NCBI RefSeq assembly: GCF_030549525.1
Contig: NZ_CP130831.1
Location: forward strand, 4,365,501 to 4,429,500
DNA: 64,000 nucleotides
Reading direction: 5' to 3'
DNA from: Stenotrophomonas sp. 704A1
Lineage (GTDB): Bacteria > Pseudomonadota > Gammaproteobacteria > Xanthomonadales > Xanthomonadaceae
The notes under the pieces were generated by a model. It was not told the origin of the DNA. It saw nothing but the letters and a program-made list of their open reading frames with translations, and did no database searches. Positions 52,230 through 61,111 of this stretch are shown here, piece by piece (position 1 is the first letter of the stretch; each line of letters opens with the position of its first letter). A program made the position numbers and the translations under genes.

Positions 52230-54064
52230 GCGCCCTGCTCCGCCTCGATCCGTGCATACAGTGCCTGCAGCTGCGCTACGTTCTGCGCGAACACCTGCAG
52301 GTCGGCGTCGACCAGCGCCGGCCAATCCGGCGCATGCCCGAGCAGCTGCGCCACCTGCTGCTGCGGTGCGCGGTCGAAGCCTTCGCCCAGCACGGCCAGG
52401 TAACGCTGGCGGAAGCCATCCGGGTCCTGCTGGTCCTGCACAAACAGCTGCACGGCCAGCAGTCCGGCGTAGAGATAGTTGACCAGATACTGCGGGTCGT
52501 CATACATCAGGCGCTTGCCGATCCAGGTGCTGCGCAGCTGCGGATAGCGCTCGGGCTGCTGGCCGTAGCGTGCCAGCACCTTGCCGGTGAGCGCATCCAG
52601 ATCATCGGCGGTGCCCAGCGCGTTGCTGGCCACGGCCTGGTAGATCGACTGCTCCAGCTGTGCCTCCTCCGAGGCAGTGAACAGCTGCAGCACCATGTCG
52701 TCCAGCAGCGATTTCAGGTAGTACGCCTTGGCGCGCGGGTCCTGCGCCTGCTGGTACAGCTGGTCGCGGAAGCGCAGCTCGTTGTAGATGGCAAACGCCT
52801 CGGTCAGCCACTGGCTGCCGTTCTGCTGGAGCGGCGATGCATGGCCGCGTTGCATCCATTGCCCGTGCATGGCGTGGCCGGCTTCATGGACGATTTCCAC
52901 GTCGCTTTCCAGGTCACCACTGCGCCGCCCTGCGAACAGCAGCGACGGCACGCCGGGGGCAGACACCGGGAAGGCATCCTGGCTGCGGTTGCCCAGCGTG
53001 GCGGCCAGGTCCATGCGCTGGTTTGCCGGGTCCAGCAGCGCGCGCAGTTCGGCCACGTACTCCGGCCCGAGGTGCTGCATGGCGTCGGCGGCGGTGTCGC
53101 GCAGCTGCGGCAGGGTCAACAGCGGGGGCGTGTAACCGGCATCCGGCAGGGTGGTGTCCCACACCTGCGGCGACGCCAGGCCGCTGTGCGCGGCGTGCTG
53201 CAGCAGCATGTCCTGGTAGGCGCGGCGCTGCGCCGCGTGACGTTCGATCGCAGCCAGTGTGGCATCAACGGTGGCGGCATCCAGATCCATGCGCCGGTAG
53301 CCCCGCGCGGTGGCCGAGCCATCGCCCTGCAGGCGCGCGGCGGCGTCGTTCACCTGCACCAGCCCCAGCAACACCGAGGCCATCGGCTCGCGGCGCGACT
53401 GCAGGCCCTGCCAGTACCCTTTCCAGCCGGCCTCGCGCAGCGCGCGATCCGGATGCTGGGCCAGGCTCTGCCGATCGGTACCGGTATCCCAGAGGCGGCC
53501 GTCGCCTTGAAGCTGCGGGTACTGCGCGCTGTGCATGATCTGCCGGCGCAGGCGCGCGAAGGTATCCAGTGCCGGATCGGCCAGCGCGTCCACGGCATCA
53601 TCCAGCGCCGCGTTGGCCGGCGCTGCGCCTTCCTGCAGCGCGCGGGCGCGGAGGAACCCATAGGGCGCCACCCAGGCCGCGTCGGCCGGGGCATCACGCA
53701 GGGCCGCGCGGGCAGCACGCGCGATGCGACTGCACATCCCCATCACCTGATCCAGCGCCTGCGCCGGGCGGCGATCACGCGCATTGCGGGCGGCCTGCAG
53801 ATGCAGATAACCGTGATGGCGCAGGCAGCGTGCCTGCAGCGCTTCGGCGCGACGGAAACGCGTGGCCGGGTCGCTGGCCGTTGCGTCCTGCAATGCCGCA
53901 ACCTGTTCGCCCAGCGCGGCGCGTGCCGTCTGTTCGGCAGCAGCGCTTGCAAAGTAGGCGCGGTCATCGGCGTGCAGCGACTGCGCGGCGACCGTGCCGG
54001 CGGTGGCCATCGCCAGCAGCGTGGCAATGGCGGTCAACGTGAGGTGCGTCCTGCGGGCCTGCAT
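52226..54064 (-). CDS. Secreted M3-like zinc metallopeptidase
   Basis: The 612-residue protein has a signal peptide (MQARRTHLTLTAIATLLAMA) and the M3 oligopeptidase catalytic region near residue 390: VEIVHEAGHAMHGQWMQ with HExxH, then the third ligand Glu in LTEAFAIYNELRFRDQL. The C-terminal helices contain GKRLMYDDPQYLVNYLYAGL, where Tyr residues could stabilise the transition state. Full-length M3 enzymes are 600-680 residues, so it is complete. Unlike cytoplasmic oligopeptidases it is exported. Its stop overlaps the TPM gene start by 4 bp, indicating a two-gene operon. Confidence 0.87.
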   Translation of the reverse strand: MQARRTHLTLTAIATLLAMATAGTVAAQSLHADDRAYFASAAAEQTARAALGEQVAALQDATASDPATRFRRAEALQARCLRHHGYLHLQAARNARDRRPAQALDQVMGMCSRIARAARAALRDAPADAAWVAPYGFLRARALQEGAAPANAALDDAVDALADPALDTFARLRRQIMHSAQYPQLQGDGRLWDTGTDRQSLAQHPDRALREAGWKGYWQGLQSRREPMASVLLGLVQVNDAAARLQGDGSATARGYRRMDLDAATVDATLAAIERHAAQRRAYQDMLLQHAAHSGLASPQVWDTTLPDAGYTPPLLTLPQLRDTAADAMQHLGPEYVAELRALLDPANQRMDLAATLGNRSQDAFPVSAPGVPSLLFAGRRSGDLESDVEIVHEAGHAMHGQWMQRGHASPLQQNGSQWLTEAFAIYNELRFRDQLYQQAQDPRAKAYYLKSLLDDMVLQLFTASEEAQLEQSIYQAVASNALGTADDLDALTGKVLARYGQQPERYPQLRSTWIGKRLMYDDPQYLVNYLYAGLLAVQLFVQDQQDPDGFRQRYLAVLGEGFDRAPQQQVAQLLGHAPDWPALVDADLQVFAQNVAQLQALYARIEAEQGA

Positions 54065-54149
54065 CGGCGTCTCCCTGCCTGTGGCGGACATCGAGCCTAG
54101 CAGCTGTGACCCTGCCCGCCTGTGCAGGATCGGCCGATTGCCTGTGCGC

Positions 54150-54587
54150 TCAGATCGATTCGTCGTCGCGCCGTACCAGCTGCCAGCAAGGCGCCTGCGC
54201 GAAGGTATAGCGCTGCTGGTCGCTGCTGTTGGGCGTTCGCATCAACACTTGCATCTGGCCATCGGGCAGGCGGGTGACGGTCATTTCGCGTCCCCGCCCG
54301 GGCAATGATGCCGGATCGGGCATCACTGGCCACGCCACGTCGGCCAGCGGGACCTTCTTTTCCACCGTCGCCGGCTCGGGCTCTGCCTGCGCATCGACAT
54401 GGCTGTCCAGCAGCGGGTCGGCGGTAGACGCCTGCTGCAGGGCGATCTCGCGTCCGAAGTGCTGGAGGAAGCTGTCAAAGGCCGGGTACGGACAGGCGGC
54501 GGCAGACCCGGCCTGTGCCACGGGGGTAGAGCCGGCCAGCACGCCAACGGCGAGGGCAAGCGCGGTTGCCGGGAATGGCAGCTTCAC
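54150..54587 (-). CDS. Secreted protein of unknown function
   Basis: The 145-residue protein has a signal peptide ending near VAQA (MKLPFPATALALAVGVLAGS) and a mature part with CPYPAFDSFLQHFGREIALQ and MTVTRLPDGQMQVLMRTPNS, plus a late Cys (APCWQLVRRDDE) that can pair with the first. It has no known motif but the pattern (a F..F...F....R... helix and one beta domain) is common among DUF4348-like exported proteins; I cannot confirm this. GGATCC is just upstream of the start, with AGGAGGATCC as a strong ribosome site. It lies 86 bp upstream of the peptidase on the same strand. Confidence 0.72.
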   Translation of the reverse strand: MKLPFPATALALAVGVLAGSTPVAQAGSAAACPYPAFDSFLQHFGREIALQQASTADPLLDSHVDAQAEPEPATVEKKVPLADVAWPVMPDPASLPGRGREMTVTRLPDGQMQVLMRTPNSSDQQRYTFAQAPCWQLVRRDDESI

Positions 54588-54725
54588 GGGATCCTCCTGA
54601 TTCCGGGTGGGCCCGCACCGATCGGTACGGGCCGGGAGGGCAAGGATAGCCGTTGTCGCCCTGCGCCGGCTGCACAGCGCACGCCGGGTAGACTACGCCG
54701 CTACGCCTTCCTGCCTGGGGTTCCC

Positions 54726-55352
54726 ATGCGCGCGCTCCTGCTTGTCGTCAGCCTGCTCCTGCCTACCCTGTGGCCCACCGTGGCGGCGGCTGTCGAAGTG
54801 CGCGAAGGCGACCTGCTGTTCGTCACCGCCGGCCACACCGGCCTGAGCGCGGCCATCGATGATGCGACCGGCAGGCAGGATGCCCCCAGCTTCGATCACG
54901 TGGCACTGGTGGCCCGGGCACAGCGCGAACTGCAGGTGCTGCACGCTGACGAAAAGGGCTCGCGCCAGCAGACGCTGGCCGACTTCCAGCAGGAAGCACG
55001 CGACAAGCACCGGCAGATCGTGGTCTATCGCCTGCGCTCGCCGCCGCGCGGTGCCATCGCCGATGCCGTGGCCAGCGCACGGACGATGCTGGGCAAGCCG
55101 TACAACACGTCGTACGTGTTGAACGAGGACAGCTACTACTGTTCGGACTTCATCGAGCGGGCGTTCCGCGCGCACCATGTGTTCGCGCTGCAGCCGATGA
55201 ACTTCCGCAACCCGCAGACCGGCGAGATCTCCCGGCACTGGGTCGATCTGTACCGTGGCATGGGCATGCAGGTGCCGCAGGGGCTGCCCGGGACCAATCC
55301 GAACGACATGGCCGCCGCCCCGGTACTGACCCGCATCGGCGTGCTGGAATAG
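54726..55352 (+). CDS. YiiX/YebB-type NlpC/P60-like cysteine hydrolase, secreted
   Basis: The 208-residue protein has a signal peptide (MRALLLVVSLLLPTLWPTVA) and a circularly permuted papain-like fold of the YiiX group. EVREGDLLFVTAGHTGLSAA opens the domain, the catalytic His is in SFDHVALVARA and the catalytic Cys in SYYCSDFIERAF. GKPYNTSYVLNEDS fits the substrate loop. Such enzymes hydrolyse amide bonds in cell-wall peptides or fatty-acyl groups. It stands alone and is followed by a strong hairpin. Confidence 0.85.
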   Translation: MRALLLVVSLLLPTLWPTVAAAVEVREGDLLFVTAGHTGLSAAIDDATGRQDAPSFDHVALVARAQRELQVLHADEKGSRQQTLADFQQEARDKHRQIVVYRLRSPPRGAIADAVASARTMLGKPYNTSYVLNEDSYYCSDFIERAFRAHHVFALQPMNFRNPQTGEISRHWVDLYRGMGMQVPQGLPGTNPNDMAAAPVLTRIGVLE

Positions 55353-55356
55353 CAGA

Positions 55357-55377
55357 AGCCCCGCACAGGGCGGGGCT
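55357..55377. terminator. Hairpin between convergent genes
   Basis: AGCCCCGC-ACAGG-GCGGGGCT is a perfect 8-bp stem starting 5 bp after the hydrolase stop. T-runs are poor on both sides, but its placement between convergent genes suits a two-way terminator. Confidence 0.65.
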
Positions 55378-55406
55378 CCCGACGTTACATTCGGCCCGGA
55401 CTGGGC

Positions 55407-55580
55407 TCACTCTTCCTCGTCCTGCCCGCCCTGCTGCTGGTTCTGGTTGCGCTTCTGCTGTTCCTGCTGCTGTTGCTGCTGCTGGTCGCGGCCGCGGCCC
55501 TGCTGCTGGTCCTGCTGGTTCTGCTGGCCCTGTTGCTTCTGGTTCGGGTTCTGGTTCTGGTTCTGGTTCTGCTGTGCCAT
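55407..55580 (-). CDS. Small Gln/Asn-rich low-complexity protein
   Basis: The 57-residue product starts MAQQNQNQNQNPNQKQQGQQ and continues in Gln, Asn and charged residues, ending GGQDEEE. More than half of the residues are Gln or Asn, and no hydrophobic core can form, so it is intrinsically disordered and cytoplasmic. A GGAG box is 7 bp upstream of the ATG, and the codons mix CAG, CAA and AAC, which supports real coding use over a simple DNA repeat. Proteins of this kind may be stress or assembly factors; function is unknown. It lies 264 bp downstream of the fatty acid transporter gene. Confidence 0.6.
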   Translation of the reverse strand: MAQQNQNQNQNPNQKQQGQQNQQDQQQGRGRDQQQQQQQEQQKRNQNQQQGGQDEEE

Positions 55581-55844
55581 GTCCGATCTCCAAAGCCACT
55601 CGCGGAATGCGGTGGACGGGGCCATCGTCTGCAGCGGTTGGTTAATCACGCGTGCGCGGGCAGCTACACTGGTGTGTACGGGCGTGAATGAACAGGCCAA
55701 ACCCCTAGTGGCACAAGCCACTGAAGGATTCATGCAGGTCTGGCATGTGCTCATGCCGCGCTCAGCAACAGACCTATTCAGCCGGTGGCGGCGTGCCGGC
55801 ACGCGCAGCGCACGCCGGCCCGCGCCCTGTCCGCCGCCGCGCGG

Positions 55845-57269
55845 CTACGGCATCACCGGTGGCACATAGGCCAGGGTCATGCCCAGCAGCCACAGCAGGC
55901 CGAGGACCAGCGGGATGTGCACCAGCAGCTGGATGAACGTGAAGCCGACGATGTCGCGTGCCTTCAGTCCCAGCACACCCAGCAGCGGCAGCATCCAGAA
56001 CGGATTGATCAGGTTCGGCAAGGCCTCGGCTGCGTTGTACACCTGCACCGCCCAGCCCAGGTGCGCCTTCAGTTCGTTGGCGGCCTGCATCACGTACGGC
56101 GCCTCGATGATCCACTTGCCACCACCGGACGGCACGAAGAAGCCGAGCACCGCCGAGTAGACGCCCATCACCAGCGCGAAGCTGTCGGTGCTGGCCACGT
56201 GCACGAACAGGCTCGACAGCCGGTGCGCCAGGGTCTGCCCGTCGGCACCGGCGGCATGGGTGAGGATCATCGCGATGCCGCCGTACAGCGGGAACTGGAT
56301 CAGCACGCCGGTGGTGCTGGGCACCGCCTTGGCCACCGCGTTGAGGAAGCTGCGCGGACGCCAGTGCAGCAGCAGGCCCAACGAGATGAACAGGAAGTTG
56401 TAGGTGTTGAGGTTGGCGATGGCGGTGACCAGCGGCTTGCTGGCGAACTCGTTGAACAGCCAGCCGAAGGCCAGCAGTGAGAGCAGCACGGTCAGCAGCG
56501 GGCTGTATTCCAGCCACTCACCCGGGCGCGTGCGTCGCTGCAGCGGCTCGGGTTCGGCCTGCGCGGCACCGGGGAAGTCCTCGGCGGTACGCGCACTGGC
56601 GGCAGCGGGTGCGGTGAGCCAGGCGATCAGCAGCGAGACCAGGATCAGTACCGAGGTCAGCACGATCGACTGCCACAGGAAGATGGTTTCGGTGAACGGC
56701 AAGACGCCGGTGATCTCCACCAGTCCCGGCGGCATGCTGGCCGGGTTGGCCTGCAGCTGCGCGGCCGACGAACTCAGGCCCATCGCCCACACCGCGCCCA
56801 GCCCCAGGTAGGCCGAGGCGCCGGCGGCGCGATAGTCCATGCGTAGTTCCGTGCGCCGTGCCAGTGCGCGCACCAGCAGGCCGCCGAACACCAGCGAGAA
56901 GCCCCAGCTGAGCAGCGAGGCCAGCATGCTGATCAGGCCCACGTACACCACCGCACCGCGGCCGCTGCGCGGCACCCGGGCCAGGAAGTCGATGAAGCGC
57001 GCCACCACCGGCGCTGTCGCCACCGCATAGCCGCCGATGACCACGAAGGCCATCTGCATGGTGAAGGGAATCAGGCTCCAGAAGCCGTCACCGAAGGCAC
57101 TGGCGGTCGCCTGCGGGGTCGCGCCCATGCCCATCGCCGCCAGCGCGACGATGACCACGCCAAGCACCGCGAATACGTACGCATCGGGGAACCACTTTTC
57201 CGCCCAGGCGGCCGAGCGCAACGCGGCGCGCGCCATCCAGCCGTCCTGTACCGCTGCCGTCGAGGCCAT
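55845..57269 (-). CDS. Short-chain fatty acid transporter of the AtoE family
   Basis: The 474-residue protein has about 12 membrane spans and matches the AtoE/short-chain fatty acid transporter family. Diagnostic segments are FTMQMAFVVIGGYAVATAPV, GWLFNEFASKPLVTAIANLN followed by TYNFLFISLGLLLHWRP, VLIQFPLYGGIAMILTHAAG and LGFFVPSGGGKWIIEAPYVM. It should import butyrate or acetoacetate-like acids across the inner membrane. The ATG at 57269 has a GAGGGTGG ribosome site. No ato CoA-transferase genes lie nearby. It follows ubiA by 176 bp, separated by two REP palindromes. Confidence 0.9.
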   Translation of the reverse strand: MASTAAVQDGWMARAALRSAAWAEKWFPDAYVFAVLGVVIVALAAMGMGATPQATASAFGDGFWSLIPFTMQMAFVVIGGYAVATAPVVARFIDFLARVPRSGRGAVVYVGLISMLASLLSWGFSLVFGGLLVRALARRTELRMDYRAAGASAYLGLGAVWAMGLSSSAAQLQANPASMPPGLVEITGVLPFTETIFLWQSIVLTSVLILVSLLIAWLTAPAAASARTAEDFPGAAQAEPEPLQRRTRPGEWLEYSPLLTVLLSLLAFGWLFNEFASKPLVTAIANLNTYNFLFISLGLLLHWRPRSFLNAVAKAVPSTTGVLIQFPLYGGIAMILTHAAGADGQTLAHRLSSLFVHVASTDSFALVMGVYSAVLGFFVPSGGGKWIIEAPYVMQAANELKAHLGWAVQVYNAAEALPNLINPFWMLPLLGVLGLKARDIVGFTFIQLLVHIPLVLGLLWLLGMTLAYVPPVMP

Positions 57270-57351
57270 CGACCACCCTCCCAGGTTCAATGGCCCGATT
57301 CTGGGTGGTGGGGCGCGGACTGTCAGCCACCTATTGGTCGTAGGTGACCGC

Positions 57352-57439
57352 GCGCCGGGCATGGCCCGGCGCTACCGGTTCGGCCGAGGACTGCGACCCG
57401 TGCACATGGCGCGGGCTATCGCCGGGGCATGCCCCGGCG
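57352..57439 (-). repeat. Pair of GTAG-type REP palindromes
   Basis: GCGCCGGGC-ATG-GCCCGGCGC (57352-57372) is a perfect 9-bp stem followed by TACC, so GGTAG begins it on the minus strand. A second unit, CGCCGGGGCATGCCCCGGCG (57420-57439, perfect), is preceded by CTAT. They lie between ubiA and the transporter gene. Confidence 0.85.
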
Positions 57440-57445
57440 GCCTTC

Positions 57446-58339
57446 TCAGCGCAGCGCCAGATCCACGGCGATGCCGGCAAACAGGGCTGCGCCCACCCAG
57501 TTGTTGTGCAGGAACGCCTTGAAGCACGGGCCGCGCTCGCGGTTGCGGCAGATCCAGAACTCGTACACCACCAGCGCGGTGGCCACCGCCACGCCCGCCA
57601 GGTAGTAGCCACCCAACCCACCGCGCACGCCAACCAGCGCCATGGTGGCCAGGAACAACGCGTACAGCACGCCCTGGATGACCAGGTCCAGGTCACCGAA
57701 CAGGATTGCGGTGGAGTGCGAGCCCATCTTCAGATCGTCCTCGCGATCGACCATGGCGTACCAGGTGTCGTAGGCGGTGGACCACAGGATGTTGCCGGCA
57801 TACAGCAGCCAGCCCAGCATCGGCACCTCGCCCTGCACGGCGGCGAAGGCCATCGGGATGCCCCAGCCGAACGACATGCCCAGATAGACCTGCGGCAGGT
57901 GGGTGTAGCGCTTCAGGTAGGGGTAGCTGGCAGCCAGGAACACGCCGATGAAGCTCAGGCCGATGGTCAGCCCGTTCATCGTCAGCACCAGGCCGAACGC
58001 CACCAGCATCAGCACCGCGAACAGCGCCAGCGCTGCGCGGCCGCTGACCGCACCGGTCGCCAGCGGTCGCGCCTTGGTGCGCTCCACGTGCGGGTCGAGC
58101 CAGCGGTCGGCGTAATCGTTGATGACGCAACCGGCCGAGCGGGTCAGCCAGACGCCGGCGGTGAACACGAACAGGGTCCACAGCGGCGGCAGGCCGCCCG
58201 CGGCCAGCCACAGCGCCCACCAGGTGGGCCACAGCAGCAGCAGCGTGCCGATCGGGCGATCGGCGCGCATCAGGGACCAGTAATGACGCCAGCGCGGCGT
58301 CGGCGCCGGATGCGGCGCGGAAACGGGGGTATCAGCCAT
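57446..58339 (-). CDS. ubiA: 4-hydroxybenzoate octaprenyltransferase
   Basis: UbiA attaches the polyprenyl tail to 4-hydroxybenzoate in ubiquinone synthesis, in the inner membrane. The 297-residue protein has eight or so membrane spans and both Asp-rich motifs: [20 protein letters not shown] (NDxxDxxxD with prenyl-diphosphate-binding basic residues) and [12 protein letters not shown] (DxxxD). Length fits the family. A GTG two codons upstream (58345) has AGGAG at better spacing than the ATG at 58339, so the protein may be two residues longer. The gene lies 150 bp from tRNA-Arg, which is on the other strand. Confidence 0.95.
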   Translation of the reverse strand: MADTPVSAPHPAPTPRWRHYWSLMRADRPIGTLLLLWPTWWALWLAAGGLPPLWTLFVFTAGVWLTRSAGCVINDYADRWLDPHVERTKARPLATGAVSGRAALALFAVLMLVAFGLVLTMNGLTIGLSFIGVFLAASYPYLKRYTHLPQVYLGMSFGWGIPMAFAAVQGEVPMLGWLLYAGNILWSTAYDTWYAMVDREDDLKMGSHSTAILFGDLDLVIQGVLYALFLATMALVGVRGGLGGYYLAGVAVATALVVYEFWICRNRERGPCFKAFLHNNWVGAALFAGIAVDLALR

Positions 58340-58489
58340 GGCCACTAGGATACTCCTGTGCCTTCGACGCGACTTTGCCGGCGGGGGGAGATTTGTGCGG
58401 CGAAACTGGATAGAATGCCCATCCCGCACCGCCTCATGGCGCTGCGATGCCCGCCCCGGCACAGGTCGGTGGCGCGGCGGTCCTACAAC

Positions 58490-58566
58490 GCGCCCGTAGC
58501 TCAGCCGGATAGAGTAGTGGCTTCCGAAGCCATTGGTCGGGGGTTCGAATCCCTCCGGGCGCGCCA
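58490..58566 (+). tRNA. tRNA-Arg (CCG anticodon)
   Basis: The 77-nt cloverleaf has acceptor GCGCCCG paired with CGGGCGC, D-arm GCTC...GAGT, anticodon stem GTGGC/GCCAT with loop TTCCGAA giving anticodon CCG (reads CGG), T-arm GGGGG-TTCGAAT-CCCTC and an encoded GCCA end. No integrase or insertion is seen next to it. Confidence 0.97.
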
Positions 58567-58672
58567 TCTTCCCAGCTCGTGCCAGTCACTCCGGGCTTCT
58601 TTGCAGCAGGACGCTCCCGGTACCTGAAACCGCTTGGCCGCGTCACCGGTCGCTTGTCCCTGCACTTCCACG

Positions 58673-59134
58673 TCAACGCGGCTCAGGAAGGAACGGCATC
58701 GAGCGATGCGCGCAACCTTGAAAATCGCGGATGACGATGGAAAGCTCCTGCCCCTTCTGCACCGCACCGGGCAGAAAGACGCCCTTGCCGTCGTACAGGA
58801 AGGTTTCAATCTCGCCAGGTGCAACCACCAGGTCCGCGGCCGGCGCCTTGACCTCTTCCAGAACAACACTGAAAGGGCGCCAGTCCAGATCGGGTTCATC
58901 GCGGATATCGGTCGATACCGCGTGTGCATGCACCTGCCGATCCACGCTGGCAAGAGGCAATCGTAGCGTCTGCGCTCCGTCCGTGGTGATCTGGAAGCGG
59001 CCATGGGCCACGGCATCCACGGTTTCACTGCCAATGTAGGTGATCGTGACCCTGGGGCACGGCACTGCGCCGGCTGGGTGAGATGCGCACGCGGGCAGGC
59101 TCGCGGCCAGGAGCAGAATGATTGATCGGATCAT
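58673..59134 (-). CDS. Putative lipoprotein of unknown function
   Basis: The 153-residue protein has a lipoprotein signal, MIRSIILLLAASLPAC, with Cys16. The mature domain is beta-rich (RVTITYIGSETVDAVAHGRF, then FQITTDGAQTLRLPLASV, then ELSIVIRDFQGCAHRSMPFL) and looks like an immunoglobulin-type sandwich. Its start overlaps the stop of the upstream zinc-ribbon gene in ATGA, so the two were one operon. No family is recognised. Confidence 0.72.
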   Translation of the reverse strand: MIRSIILLLAASLPACASHPAGAVPCPRVTITYIGSETVDAVAHGRFQITTDGAQTLRLPLASVDRQVHAHAVSTDIRDEPDLDWRPFSVVLEEVKAPAADLVVAPGEIETFLYDGKGVFLPGAVQKGQELSIVIRDFQGCAHRSMPFLPEPR

Positions 59135-59549
59135 GGGCTGGCACCTGGCGCATCGTTACCCTGCCCAAGGTTTGCAGCAGCATGCGTAGTCGAAGCACCC
59201 GGGCTGCGCGCATAGCTGCGGTTGGGATCCTGCGTGGCCCGGACGATCGGACGTCGTGCATGCCTGATCGCGCCGGGGAACCCGCTCAGCGCCAGCACCA
59301 CCAGACAGTTCATTTCCAGCCATGCCCATTCACGCGCGACGCAGGCCCCGATCAGCGGCAATGACGCCAGAAGGATGATCACGTACGTATACAGAAGATT
59401 GAACGAATGCATGCCAGTCGCGGATCCGATCGAAGCTCGACGTTGCATCCCCGGCAGGACGTCTTCGCCTGACGCTTCGCAGAAAAGCGCTGGGGGAAGC
59501 ATTGCCCTTGGCCGCCACAGAACGGACAGGCGAAGGTCAGCAGGCGCAT
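59131..59549 (-). pseudogene. Zinc-ribbon membrane protein gene with a frameshift
   Basis: From the ATG at 59549, with an AGAGGAG ribosome site, the frame reads MRLLTFACPFCGGQGQCFPQ and further to TSCRGCNVELRSDPRLA, a four-Cys zinc ribbon, then runs into CIRSIFCIRT and stops at 59379. The next frame carries on at the same point with MHSFNLLYTYVIILLASLPL followed by IGACVAREWAW, two membrane spans and a basic tail, ending at 59131 with ATGA overlap onto the lipoprotein gene. Restoring one base at about 59412-59415 (GCC for GC) joins them into a protein of about 139 residues. It is therefore a frameshifted gene or a sequencing error. Confidence 0.78.
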
Positions 59550-59640
59550 CAGGCAAGCTCCTCTCTGTCGAGTGGCAACATCTGTCAGGCGCGAAGCCGA
59601 GCCTAGCATGGACGAGGTAGGGAGGCGCCACAAACAGCAA

Positions 59641-59664
59641 CGCCGGGCATGGCCCGGCGCTACC
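59641..59664 (-). repeat. GTAG-type REP palindrome
   Basis: CGCCGGGC-ATG-GCCCGGCG (59641-59659) is followed by CTACC, giving GGTAG at the minus-strand end. It is nearly identical to the unit at 15528. It lies between the zinc-ribbon gene and the GH109-like gene. Confidence 0.85.
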
Positions 59665-59691
59665 GTCACAGCATGGAAGGGGTTTCAGAAT

Positions 59692-61047
59692 TCAATACTT
59701 TCCATCAAACGCAAAAATCGGCTTGCGCTGCCTCCACGCGCCCGCAGTGAAATCCGGGAATTCCAGCGTCTGGAAACTGTTGGCGATCGACTGCTCGCTC
59801 AATGGGGTAATCGCGCTCCAGGTCACGGCGTCGTAGATGTCGATCGGCATCGGCGCCTTGGCCTTCAGCGCTTCCACGAACGCATGGATCACGAACCAGT
59901 CCATGCCGCCGTGGCCGGCGCTGGCGGCGGTGTCGGCATGCTGCTTCCACAGCGGATGTTCGTACTGGTCCTGGTACTTCTTGAACTCCTCCCACTGGTG
60001 CGGCGGGCTGCGGCCTTCGATGTGGATCGAATGGTTCACGTCCATCCACAAACCCTTGGTGCCCTGCACGCGGAAGCCCATCGAGTACGGGCGCGGCAGC
60101 GAGGTGTCGTGCTGCAGCAGGATGGTCTCGCCGTTCTCGCAGGCCAGCGTAGTGGTGACGATGTCACCCAGCTTGAACTTGACCTTGGTGCTGGGATGGG
60201 TGGTGCCGCCACTCTTGGCCACGGTGTACTCGTGCAGGCCACGTGCCTTGGTAGCAAAGGCGTTGATATGGGTGAAGCGGTTGCCGCGGTTGATGCCGGT
60301 ATACATCGCGCACGGGCCGATACCGTGGCTGGGGTACAGCTCGCCGTTGCGCTCGACCGAATGCTCGGTGCGCCAGCGCGCTTCGCTCCAGCCCTTGGGC
60401 CCGAACTCCACGCCGCTGTCGTAGGGCTGGTTCGGGTCGCCGGAGTTGAACTTCACCCCGCGCAGGTCGTGCTGGTAGCCGGCCTGCAGGTGCACCAGTT
60501 CGCCGAACAGGCCCTGGCGCACCATCTGCAGCGCGGCCATCACATCGCGGCGGTAACAGACGTTCTCCAGCAGCATGTAGGGGGTACCGGTGCTCAGCTG
60601 GGTCTTCAGTACGTCCCAATGGTCCTGCAGGGTGATGCCGGCCACCACTTCGCAGCCGACCGCCACGCCGGCCTGCATCGCGGCAATCGCCATCGGTGCG
60701 TGGTATTCCCACGGCGTGGCGATGATCACGCCGTCAACGCCCTTCTGCTCCAGCACGCGCTTCCACGCGGCGGTGTCACGGTCCTGGCCGTAGGTCTTCG
60801 GCGCGGGCTTGCCGGCCTTGGTGACCATCTCGACGGCGCGGCCGAGCATGATCGGCTCGATATCGCACAGGGCAACAACCTCCACGTCGTCGCGGCGCAC
60901 CAGTTCCTTCAGCAGCACCAGGCCGCGCATGCCGGTACCGATCACGGCCAGGCGCACCTTGCGGCCGCGGGCCCAGGCGGGCGTCTGTGGCAGCAGGCTG
61001 CTGGCGGCGACAGCGGCACTGGCCGCGATGAATTCCCTACGCTTCAT
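59692..61047 (-). CDS. Tat-exported Gfo/Idh/MocA oxidoreductase, glycoside hydrolase family 109-like
   Basis: The 451-residue protein begins MKRREFIAASAAVAASSLLP, a twin-arginine signal. A Rossmann domain follows (KVRLAVIGTGMRGLVLLKEL, VVALCDIEPI, DGVIIATPWEYHAPMAIAA), then the GH109-like C-terminal domain with YPSHGIGPCAMYTGINRGNR and the SAGHGGMDWFVIHAFVEALK segment. GH109 enzymes hydrolyse N-acetylgalactosaminides by an NAD-dependent oxidation-elimination mechanism and are exported with the cofactor bound, which fits the Tat signal. The start at 61047 was chosen for the signal. It lies 65 bp downstream of a TonB receptor on the same strand. The sugar remains to be shown. Confidence 0.88.
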   Translation of the reverse strand: MKRREFIAASAAVAASSLLPQTPAWARGRKVRLAVIGTGMRGLVLLKELVRRDDVEVVALCDIEPIMLGRAVEMVTKAGKPAPKTYGQDRDTAAWKRVLEQKGVDGVIIATPWEYHAPMAIAAMQAGVAVGCEVVAGITLQDHWDVLKTQLSTGTPYMLLENVCYRRDVMAALQMVRQGLFGELVHLQAGYQHDLRGVKFNSGDPNQPYDSGVEFGPKGWSEARWRTEHSVERNGELYPSHGIGPCAMYTGINRGNRFTHINAFATKARGLHEYTVAKSGGTTHPSTKVKFKLGDIVTTTLACENGETILLQHDTSLPRPYSMGFRVQGTKGLWMDVNHSIHIEGRSPPHQWEEFKKYQDQYEHPLWKQHADTAASAGHGGMDWFVIHAFVEALKAKAPMPIDIYDAVTWSAITPLSEQSIANSFQTLEFPDFTAGAWRQRKPIFAFDGKY

Positions 61048-61111
61048 GGCAAACACTCTCCTCTTGGAAGCGCGCCGGCCGCAGCCGGCGCGCCAGGTCA
61101 CGCGAACGGGG

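Noticed and set aside
55440..55575. Simple-sequence DNA repeat or CRISPR-like array
   Set aside because: The repetitive pattern is codon-based (CAG/CAA/AAC/CAG mixtures) within one small frame, without spacers.
58490..58566. Genomic island at tRNA-Arg
   Set aside because: No integrase, duplicated tRNA 3' end or change in composition was seen on either side.
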